Assembly (NCBI GenBank): GCA_030536095.1
Contig: JAUNQQ010000002.1
Location: 1-6,929 of the forward strand
Source of the DNA: Candidatus Saccharimonadota bacterium
GTDB lineage: Bacteria > Patescibacteriota > Saccharimonadia > Saccharimonadales > Saccharimonadaceae
DNA: 6,929 bases
Direction of reading: 5' to 3'
Within the stretch, counting starts at the first letter, position 1. Each line of letters starts with the position of its first letter. The notes under the pieces are model-generated. The model was given only the letters and a program-made list of their open reading frames with translations, ran no database searches and had not been told where the DNA came from. Positions 1 to 5,824 of the stretch are shown in pieces. Made by a program: the position numbers and the translations under genes.

Positions 1-994
1 CCGCCGTTCCGTAATTTAATACCGTATAAACCGCTTCTGGTAAATACAATACATTCCCATTCGCATCTATTACTGTGAAATAAACTTTGTCTGTGAACTC
101 ATCATAGTCAAATGTCGCCGTAATACTACTCGTTCCCTCGTCAAAAGCCGTATCTGTCACTTCCGCATCTGCCGTCGGCCCATATGCTGTCGCTGCTAAA
201 GTATAATCACCTGAAGCTAATCCATAGCTTCCCGCTGGAATAGATACAATCATCGACCCAGACGTCCCTGGATGCTCTACTGGCGTTCGAATTGTACCAT
301 CCAAAACCGATTTTCCGTTCTGCAAAAAGTCAAGATCTACATAATTTGTAAATTCATCATACTCAACCTGAAAAACTGGATCACCATTTTCATCTGTTCC
401 AAGATAAGTCACCGTTACTGGTGCATATCGAAATCCCGAATTATCGGTCAAATATCCTTGATCACCCAACAGATTTTCCTGCTGTTTCTGATATGGATAC
501 GTCGCCATTGTCGCTTTTAGATTATAAATACCATAACCACCTAACGCCATTAGGTTTACTGACGTACTATAATCACCGTATGCCGGCAACGAACTTGGCA
601 CGTAATCCCCAAGGTTTGCCTTATAATCACCCCAAGTAATCGTGTTATTCAAACAGTCAAGGTCTGAATAACTTTCTTTTATCGTAACTATTGCTGTCGC
701 AAGCACCGACCCATCTGCCGGTTGATTAATCACAAGCGAAGGATTATCTGAATAAACTTTCACTACAACTTCAACATTTCCACTAACCGATGCCCCACCA
801 CTACCTTCACTTCCCCCCGGCGACACGCTACCCTCTCCACCAGAAGACGACCCACCGTCACCCTCCGCCGACCTGTTGATAGCAGTACATATTTCCAATG
901 CACTTGCATCTGGAACTGTCGTCGCATACATGGTTATCGCCAAAACCGCCGCGAAAAACCCGTATCCAAACAACCGTTTTTTACTTATTTTCAT
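1..994 (-). CDS. Secreted acidic Ig-like repeat surface protein (3' end outside window)
   Basis: The frame opens at the ATG at 994-992 and stays open for 331 codons to the window edge, so the C-terminus is missing. Residues 1-32 form a signal peptide: basic start (MKISKKR), hydrophobic core, and an ASA cleavage site before L33. Residues 44-72 are a Gly/Ser/Glu linker. The rest is beta-rich, with Tyr/Asp/Gly motifs (GDY at 122, 129, 140 and 262) and a YDEFT motif at 212-216 and again at 297-301, suggesting Ig-like domains of about 85 residues. By hand count the mature part has about 39 acidic and 10 basic residues. The only cysteines seen are C36 and C114, which could form a disulfide. The ribosome site is weak (GAG ten bases upstream), and no convincing promoter of its own is seen, so it is probably read from the two upstream genes. 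The exact family is not recognised. An adhesin or envelope protein is inferred; any anchor (transmembrane helix or sorting signal) would lie beyond the edge. Confidence 0.85.
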   Translation of the reverse strand, partial: MKISKKRLFGYGFFAAVLAITMYATTVPDASALEICTAINRSAEGDGGSSSGGEGSVSPGGSEGSGGASVSGNVEVVVKVYSDNPSLVINQPADGSVLATAIVTIKESYSDLDCLNNTITWGDYKANLGDYVPSSLPAYGDYSTSVNLMALGGYGIYNLKATMATYPYQKQQENLLGDQGYLTDNSGFRYAPVTVTYLGTDENGDPVFQVEYDEFTNYVDLDFLQNGKSVLDGTIRTPVEHPGTSGSMIVSIPAGSYGLASGDYTLAATAYGPTADAEVTDTAFDEGTSSITATFDYDEFTDKVYFTVIDANGNVLYLPEAVYTVLNYGTA

Positions 995-1042
995 ATTTTT
1001 CACACTCTTTTACGTTTTTGTTTTGGAAGTTATAAGAACACT

Positions 1043-1131
1043 ATCCTCTCAGTACTAGCCTTTACCGAATAACCGATTCACTCAAGTTATTCATCTTCCA
1101 GTCCTAGCCTAAACCAGAAGACGGGATTCAC
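1043..1131 (-). repeat. Two 39-base imperfect direct repeats, 50-base period
   Basis: Copies lie at 1093-1131 and 1043-1081. On the minus strand both begin GTGAATC, share GGCTAG and ACTG in the centre, and end in GAT. Hand alignment gives about 30 matches in 40 columns with two one-base indels. The first copy covers the last codons and stop of the 360-aa gene; the second lies wholly in the intergenic gap. This looks like an old local duplication of the gene's 3' end. Confidence 0.55.
1067..1092 (-). repeat. Inverted repeat / possible RNA hairpin between surface-protein genes
   Basis: On the minus strand GAATAAC and GTTATTC (7 bp) flank a 12-base loop, in the 114-base gap between the 360-aa gene and the acidic surface-protein gene. 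The stem is A/T-rich and no T-run follows, so it is not a typical intrinsic terminator. It might be a processing or stability element within the operon mRNA. This is weak evidence. Confidence 0.3.
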
Positions 1132-2191
1132 GTTCTCGTCGTTTCCTAATTAGGATTATAATCCAGACGACAATTAATGTCAATAGGATTATTCCCAAAA
1201 CTATCACAAAAACCGGTAGAATTATCACAATCCGAGATACTTCCTGTGTCTTATCGAGCGCCTTCACGGAATACTTAACCTGGAAAAATCCCATCATCGG
1301 CGAACTTTCCCAATCCATATTCACTTTCCTGACCGTATCAGGAAGAATCTGATATGTTGTCGCCCTACTATATAGCTCCTTTCCAAAAAGGGAATTAACT
1401 GTAAACTGATAAGTTGCCTCAAAATCCGTATTTCCCGAATTTTTCACCTTAGAAATTGCATTAATATCTCCACTCGTCATAAAAGTTGGAACATTCGCTT
1501 CCGTAATCTCCGCCGCGTCAACCGTATTTCCATCCGTACTACCATAAACAATCATTCCCACCCTGGAAACCGTCTTAATTCCAGAGCTGGACGCCTCACC
1601 TTCCGACGCATCTGACTCCGCAAAGATTGTCGCATACTCACCACCATCCGGAACATCCGAAGGTACCTGTACCCGATATTCTATCTGCTTCTTCTCATTC
1701 ACATCTACCGTATAACTTGCCGTCTCAGCAAAATTTCCATCTTCAGTCTTAAATGTTATCCAGTGTGACAACTGCGTCCTTGGAGTTTCTTTCGAAAAAT
1801 CAACATTATAGTCTTCATCTATAACCGTATATGGCGCTGTATAAACATGAAAGCTAAATTTTGACGACCCGATATTACTTACATTAAACACGTAGTCCAA
1901 TGTTTTTCCTGCCGACAAAGAAACTTTTTGTGAAACTGGCGAAACTTGTAGCCATACTGCTGGAGAGCCACCCCCTCCTGGCTCATCCGCAATCTGGCTT
2001 CCATTCTCAATCGCAAGCAACCCATTACTCGCTTCGTTCTGTTTGGCGCCCCCCTCTATTCCTTCGCTTTCAGCCATTACTACCTGTGGCATCGTAGCCG
2101 TCAGCGAACCCAACACCACTCCCACCGTACTTATCGCCGTTGCAAAGAACTTATTTACAGAGTCAAGTCTAACTTTTCTCTTTATTTTCAT
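1109..2191 (-). CDS. Membrane-anchored extracellular beta-sandwich protein, DUF916-like (paralog 2)
   Basis: This is a 360-aa protein. Residues 1-40 are a signal peptide with a long basic start (MKIKRKVR) and a VMA cleavage site before E41. Residues 41-77 are a low-complexity Glu/Gly/Asn linker ending in GGGGSP. Residues 78-318 are a beta-rich extracellular region, 321-348 a very hydrophobic transmembrane helix, and 349-360 a basic cytoplasmic tail (RKRRERES...). It contains no cysteine. It is plainly a paralog of the 329-aa upstream protein: PAVWLQVSP (77-85), YTAPY (117-121), HWITF (143-147), VP-D-P-GG-YA (176-187), IKTVSRVG-IV (205-215) and WESSP (294-298) all have counterparts there in the same order. 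The architecture resembles the DUF916/DUF3324 proteins of Firmicutes WxL loci; family membership is inferred, not verified. The start overlaps the upstream stop by one base and has its own Shine-Dalgarno, indicating translational coupling. The likely role is a wall- or surface-associated scaffold or binding protein. Confidence 0.9.
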   Translation of the reverse strand: MKIKRKVRLDSVNKFFATAISTVGVVLGSLTATMPQVVMAESEGIEGGAKQNEASNGLLAIENGSQIADEPGGGGSPAVWLQVSPVSQKVSLSAGKTLDYVFNVSNIGSSKFSFHVYTAPYTVIDEDYNVDFSKETPRTQLSHWITFKTEDGNFAETASYTVDVNEKKQIEYRVQVPSDVPDGGEYATIFAESDASEGEASSSGIKTVSRVGMIVYGSTDGNTVDAAEITEANVPTFMTSGDINAISKVKNSGNTDFEATYQFTVNSLFGKELYSRATTYQILPDTVRKVNMDWESSPMMGFFQVKYSVKALDKTQEVSRIVIILPVFVIVLGIILLTLIVVWIIILIRKRRERESRLLV

Positions 2192-3180
2192 TATTTCTTC
2201 TCCTCAGCACCTCTACTCTGCTGATCTTTTTTCTTCCTCGACATTGCTCTTGAAACTAACCAGAAGATAATGAAGAATATGATTCCGATAATCAGAAATA
2301 ATAGCCACATCGGACAAATCACCACCAACTGCTTCACTACGCTCGGTTCAGCTCCGAATGTAATTGCCTGCTCAACCCAGAATATCCCAATACTCGGCGA
2401 TTCATCCCATTTCTGCGTATTATAGAGCTTTGTCTCCGGGAAAGTATCACGCGTCTTTGGACTGTCCGTCGTATCATAGATTGGCTCATTCGAAAAAAGT
2501 GGCGTAACTTTCATCGTGTATGAAACTTGCGAATCAACATTACCACAGTTTTCAATCAAGGATGACGCATTTATTGGCGGCTCAAACATGAATGTCTGAA
2601 TCGAATTGCTCAGTACCTTTGTACAGCCTTTCGTTTCACCTCCAACATGCGACAGAACTATAATTCCAACCCTAGAAATAGTCTTAATTGTCGCATTTTC
2701 CTCATTACCATCTCCAGTTTCCACCATAATTGCCGCATACTGCCCCGACAATGGCGCATCATTCGGAACAGTCACTGTATAAGAAACCGTTTCTTCTTCC
2801 TGTGGATCCAATGTTCCTTCTGTTTTGTCAAAAGTAAACCAATCTTTAATCTTCGAGTAATTACTCTCCAAGTTATAAACTGGACTATAATCATCTCCGG
2901 TTACGTAATATGGCGTAGTATAAACCTTATAATTAAACCTTCCGCCGCCCACATTCTGTACAATAAACTTATCCGAATAAGTTTTTCCAGGAGTCAACTC
3001 ACCTAACTGTGTCTTAGGCGGTGAAACCTGAATAAACACCGCTGGCTTTTTCTCCACCAATTCATCTGGCTTCTTTTCCACCAGCTCATCCGCCATTACT
3101 GGACTAACTCCACTAATTACTGACCCGAACGAAACCAACATAGCCAATGCAGCGTTCAGAAAATGATTTTTTCTTCCCAT
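2191..3180 (-). CDS. Membrane-anchored extracellular beta-sandwich protein, DUF916-like (paralog 1)
   Basis: This 329-aa protein is the first gene of the leftward unit. Residues 1-30 are a signal peptide (MGRKNHF start, hydrophobic core, VMA cleavage before D31). Residues 31-46 are an exact tandem repeat of DELVEKKP. Residues 47-283 form a beta-rich extracellular region with PAVFIQVSP (46-54), YTTPY (87-91), DWFTF (113-117), IKTISRVGIIV (165-175) and W258 followed by DESP. Residues 285-309 are the transmembrane helix and 310-329 a charged tail rich in Lys, Arg and Glu. Cysteines 186 and 212 are outside the membrane and could form a disulfide; C289 lies in the helix. The cysteine pair is absent from the downstream paralog. 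The start is fixed by AAAGGAGG four bases upstream and a strong promoter. The fold is probably two Ig-like modules, as in DUF916-type proteins; this is inference from pattern, not a profile search. With its paralog it may form a heteromeric surface complex. Confidence 0.9.
   Translation of the reverse strand: MGRKNHFLNAALAMLVSFGSVISGVSPVMADELVEKKPDELVEKKPAVFIQVSPPKTQLGELTPGKTYSDKFIVQNVGGGRFNYKVYTTPYYVTGDDYSPVYNLESNYSKIKDWFTFDKTEGTLDPQEEETVSYTVTVPNDAPLSGQYAAIMVETGDGNEENATIKTISRVGIIVLSHVGGETKGCTKVLSNSIQTFMFEPPINASSLIENCGNVDSQVSYTMKVTPLFSNEPIYDTTDSPKTRDTFPETKLYNTQKWDESPSIGIFWVEQAITFGAEPSVVKQLVVICPMWLLFLIIGIIFFIIFWLVSRAMSRKKKDQQSRGAEEKK
2200..2205 (-). promoter_or_regulatory. Ribosome binding site with TAATG start/stop overlap
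   Basis: GAGGAG lies inside the last codons of the 329-aa gene, eight bases before the ATG (2191-2189) of the 360-aa gene. The TAA stop of the first gene (2193-2191) shares its final A with that ATG. This arrangement is typical of translational coupling and suggests near-stoichiometric synthesis of the two paralogs. Confidence 0.8.
3043..3090 (-). repeat. 24-bp tandem repeat encoding DELVEKKP twice
   Basis: The two 24-base units directly follow the signal peptidase site of the 329-aa protein. They encode identical octapeptides but differ at four of 24 bases, all synonymous (GAG/GAA, CTG/TTG, GAA/GAG, AAG/AAA). The charged repeat probably forms a short spacer at the mature N-terminus. Confidence 0.85.
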
Positions 3181-3184
3181 GTAT

Positions 3185-3192
3185 CCTCCTTT
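3185..3192 (-). promoter_or_regulatory. Strong Shine-Dalgarno of the surface-protein operon
   Basis: AAAGGAGG on the minus strand, four bases from the ATG at 3180. It is a full match to the anti-Shine-Dalgarno core and fixes the start of the 329-aa gene. It contrasts with the two rightward genes, which have none. Confidence 0.85.
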
Positions 3193-3203
3193 AACTACCT
3201 CTA

Positions 3204-3252
3204 ATTATACTCCCTTTTTAGTAATTATCAAGACAATTTTTTAGCATTTTTT
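3204..3252 (-). promoter_or_regulatory. Sigma70-type promoter of the surface operon, with A-tract UP-like element
   Basis: The -35 box TTGATA (3231-3226) and the -10 box TATAAT (3209-3204) are separated by 16 bases. Transcription should begin near 3197, giving a leader of about 17 bases that includes the Shine-Dalgarno. Directly upstream of the -35 box are two A6 tracts on the minus strand (3237-3242 and 3247-3252) spaced ten bases apart. They sit at about -40 to -55, where a UP element bound by the RNA polymerase alpha subunit is expected. A strong constitutive promoter is inferred; no operator is evident. Confidence 0.75.
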
Positions 3253-3349
3253 ACTCACGCCATTCTCACTCCTGCTCAATCCTCAATTCTCGTTCCCGTC
3301 CGATACTCCAATTCTTGCACTAACCACAATATTACATATTATATATCGT

Positions 3350-3378
3350 TTGCATTTTCCCCGTTGCTCCTGTATAAT
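3350..3378 (+). promoter_or_regulatory. Sigma70-type promoter of the M1 aminopeptidase gene, leaderless layout
   Basis: TTGCAT (3350-3355), a 17-base spacer and TATAAT (3373-3378). The ATG at 3385 begins only six bases after the -10 box, which is about where RNA polymerase would start the transcript. There is no room for a Shine-Dalgarno, so the mRNA is predicted to be leaderless or nearly so. It is divergent from the surface-operon promoter within the same 204-base gap. Confidence 0.75.
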
Positions 3379-3384
3379 TCTCTT

Positions 3385-5742
3385 ATGGAAAGATTAATTA
3401 ACTATTTTACCCCTAATTCTTATATTCTCACTCTCTCTATTGATAAACATAAAAAAACCGCCCGCGGAAATGTTATCATTCTCGGTTCACCCCATTCCGA
3501 CACAATAAAACTCCATTCAAAAGACCTTACGATTGACCGCCTAAGGCTAGATGATGAAATCTCAAAATTCTCTATACAGGACGATATTCTCGAATTCCCA
3601 AAAGCCCAAAAAATCGAAATCGACTACCATTTCACTCTAAATGAAAACATGGAAGGCTGCTATCTTTCCTCTTATGATTATGATAACTATAAGGAATTTC
3701 TTGTCTCGACCCAGTTTGAGTCGCATTACGCCCGCCAGTGTTTCCCCTGTATTGACGAGCCCGAAGCGAAGGCGACTTTCGATTTAAGTATTACTATTCC
3801 CGATGAAGATAAAGATGACGTAGTCATTAGCAATATGCCGATAAAATCCAAACAGGGAATGACGACAATTTTTGAAACTACTCCAAAGATGTCGACTTAT
3901 CTTCTCGCCTTCTGTATTGGTCGCTTCCAGAAGAAATCTAGAACTTCAGACCACGGTCATAAAGTTACCACTTATTGCGCCCTAAATCAGGACAAGGATT
4001 CCGTCGATTTTGCCAATGAAATCGCCTGTGCTGCGCTCGACTTTTACGATCAGAAATTCGGCATAAAATATCCTCTCGAAAAACTTGATCAGGTAGCTAT
4101 CCCTGATTTTGAAGCCGGTGCCATGGAGAACTGGGGTCTCGTTACTTACCGCGAATCCTGTCTTCTCGCCACGAAAAATGCCAGCATTGTAACCAAGGAA
4201 TACATCGCACTTGTGGTTGCGCACGAACTTTCTCATCAGTGGTTTGGTAATCTCGTCACGATGAAATGGTGGAATAATCTCTGGCTAAACGAAAGTTTCG
4301 CTAACTTAATGGAGCGTCTCTGTGTTGATTGTCTTCATCCCGAATATAAAACTTTCGAAGATTATTTCACTACCGAATGCGTCTATTCGCTGTCGCATGA
4401 CGCTCTTCCCGGTGTTCAGGCTGTCCAACAGGAAGTAAATGATCCTGCCGATATTGCCACGCTTTTTGACTCTGCTATTGTTTACGCTAAAGGTTCTCGT
4501 CTTCTCTTTATGCTCTACCGAATTCTTGGCGAGAAAAATTTCTATGCTGGCCTAAAAGATTACTTTAGGCAATATAAATATTCTAACACCGAAGGCGACG
4601 ACCTCTGGAATGCTTTTCAACCTTATTCCGAGTTTAACGTAAAAGAGTTTATGGATGCTTGGATTCTCCAGCCCGGTTTCCCTGTTATTACCGACGAAAC
4701 TCAACAGCGTTTTCTTCTTACTGGTGCAACTGATGATACGACCTGGCCTCTTCCTGAAATTACCGATGATATGTCCGGTTATTATATTCTAAATCTCAGT
4801 GGTCAGGAATTTTCCGAAAAGCTCAACCAATTCGAGTCTCTCTCCACTGAGCAAAAAATCCGTCTCCTTAGTGATCGCTCACTTCTCGGTAAGACCTCGC
4901 TCGTCTCCTCCGCGCGCCATTTTGACCTTATCCAAAAATTCACTTCTGAAACAAATTTTACAATTTGGGATATGATTACTAATCTTATTTCCGACCTAAA
5001 ACTCTTCTTTTATCCTGACAATCCCGACTTCCCGCTCTTTCAGAGTTTTATTTCTTCGCTCGTTTCCGCCAATCTCTCTATGCTCGGACTTATTCCTAAG
5101 AAGACCGATTCCGAAAATGAACTAAAACTTCGCCAGGCTCTTACTGGACTCGCGCTCTATGCCGACAATAAGACCATCATTTCTAATTTGGCAAAGGAGT
5201 ATCAGCCCGATCTCTCCGCCCTAAATCCCGAATTTCGCCATCTCGTCTTACTTGCGAAGTTAAAATCCAATGAAGAAATCTTCTCTGATTTGGTTGCTAG
5301 ATACCCCACTGAGTCCGACCCAGAACTTCGTTCTGATCTTCTCAGTGTCTTTTCGTCCTCTAAAACTCACTGCGCTGAACTTATAAATCTCCTAGAGAAG
5401 CCCGAAATTGTCCGTCCGCAGGATAACATTTATCTTTACGCCAATCTTCTCCGCAACTATAAGACTAAACCCGCCGCCGTCTCCTGGTTCTATTCGCACT
5501 GGACTTATGTAAAATCCCTTACCGGTGAAAAAACTCTCGATGATTATATCCGCGCCACGGCTAATTCTGTTCGCACTAGCGAAGAATCCACCGCCTTCAA
5601 TGATTTTTGCAGTGAGATTAGTTCTGAGCCTGGCCTCACCCGTTCTATTACCGTCGGAAAGTCCGCCATCGCTTCTCGCTTGCGCTTATTGATGATGGAT
5701 AATGACGATGTTCATCGCCACCTAAAATCCCTAGCTTTTTAG
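3385..5742 (+). CDS. M1 family zinc aminopeptidase (PepN/ERAP-like), cytosolic
   Basis: This enzyme removes N-terminal residues from peptides and is a 785-aa protein from the ATG at 3385. An N-terminal beta domain (about 1-190) includes the conserved TQFE (109-112) and FPC-DEP segment. The thermolysin-like catalytic domain holds the exopeptidase motif GAMEN (245-249), the zinc motif HELSH (280-284) with the third ligand E303 in NES exactly 18 residues on, and the probable transition-state tyrosine Y367 in VYAKG. About 430-785 is the mainly helical C-terminal region usual in ERAP/PepN-type members. All catalytic residues are present, so it should be active. There is no signal peptide or membrane helix, so it acts in the cytoplasm, where it would recycle imported or proteasome-like breakdown peptides into amino acids. 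It is somewhat shorter than E. coli PepN (870 aa). A TTG at 3364 would extend it by seven codons, but those lie across the -10 box, so the ATG is preferred. A single-gene transcript from its own promoter is likely. Confidence 0.95.
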   Translation: MERLINYFTPNSYILTLSIDKHKKTARGNVIILGSPHSDTIKLHSKDLTIDRLRLDDEISKFSIQDDILEFPKAQKIEIDYHFTLNENMEGCYLSSYDYDNYKEFLVSTQFESHYARQCFPCIDEPEAKATFDLSITIPDEDKDDVVISNMPIKSKQGMTTIFETTPKMSTYLLAFCIGRFQKKSRTSDHGHKVTTYCALNQDKDSVDFANEIACAALDFYDQKFGIKYPLEKLDQVAIPDFEAGAMENWGLVTYRESCLLATKNASIVTKEYIALVVAHELSHQWFGNLVTMKWWNNLWLNESFANLMERLCVDCLHPEYKTFEDYFTTECVYSLSHDALPGVQAVQQEVNDPADIATLFDSAIVYAKGSRLLFMLYRILGEKNFYAGLKDYFRQYKYSNTEGDDLWNAFQPYSEFNVKEFMDAWILQPGFPVITDETQQRFLLTGATDDTTWPLPEITDDMSGYYILNLSGQEFSEKLNQFESLSTEQKIRLLSDRSLLGKTSLVSSARHFDLIQKFTSETNFTIWDMITNLISDLKLFFYPDNPDFPLFQSFISSLVSANLSMLGLIPKKTDSENELKLRQALTGLALYADNKTIISNLAKEYQPDLSALNPEFRHLVLLAKLKSNEEIFSDLVARYPTESDPELRSDLLSVFSSSKTHCAELINLLEKPEIVRPQDNIYLYANLLRNYKTKPAAVSWFYSHWTYVKSLTGEKTLDDYIRATANSVRTSEESTAFNDFCSEISSEPGLTRSITVGKSAIASRLRLLMMDNDDVHRHLKSLAF

Positions 5743-5789
5743 TTAATACTATCTTTTGTCGGGCTTCATGTAATAATAAATCCGCTGAC

Positions 5790-5818
5790 TTGCAAAAACG
5801 CCATTTTTCAGGTATAAT
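5790..5818 (+). promoter_or_regulatory. Sigma70-type promoter of obg, leaderless layout
   Basis: TTGCAA (5790-5795), a 17-base spacer and TATAAT (5813-5818), followed by six bases and the ATG at 5825. The spacing is identical to the aminopeptidase promoter, with almost the same -35 box. No Shine-Dalgarno is present. It lies in the 82-base gap after the aminopeptidase stop; no clear terminator is seen in that gap. Confidence 0.78.
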
Positions 5819-5824
5819 ATTTCT

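Noticed and set aside
1062..1094. Minus-strand mini-ORF of ten codons (MNNLSESVIR) ahead of the acidic surface-protein gene, possibly a leader peptide
   Set aside because: It is very short and its sequence is explained by the direct repeat of the upstream gene's end. The purine-rich stretch before it is a poor ribosome site, and no regulatory codon run is visible.
995..1108. A separate promoter for the acidic surface-protein gene
   Set aside because: A TATAAC-like hexamer exists near 1030, but no acceptable -35 box lies 15-19 bases upstream; read-through from the upstream pair is the simpler view.
2647..3006. Plus-strand open frame of 119 codons
   Set aside because: It lies entirely antisense within the well-supported 329-aa surface-protein gene, has unusual composition and no promoter or ribosome site, so it is a shadow frame.
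3315..3345. Second possible upstream promoter (TTGCAC followed by AT-rich TATTAT-like sequence) for the aminopeptidase gene
   Set aside because: The -10 match is poor in a generally AT-rich stretch; the TTGCAT-N17-TATAAT promoter downstream is far better.
3364..3384. TTG start giving the aminopeptidase seven extra N-terminal residues
   Set aside because: These codons cover the TATAAT box of the gene's own promoter, there is no ribosome site before the TTG, and the ATG at 3385 fits the family N-terminus.
5785..5811. Interrupted inverted repeat (CTGA...AAAAA...TTTTT...TCAG) after the aminopeptidase stop, as a terminator
   Set aside because: The stem is A/T-dominated and interrupted, no T-run follows it, and it overlaps the obg promoter, so terminator function is not supported.
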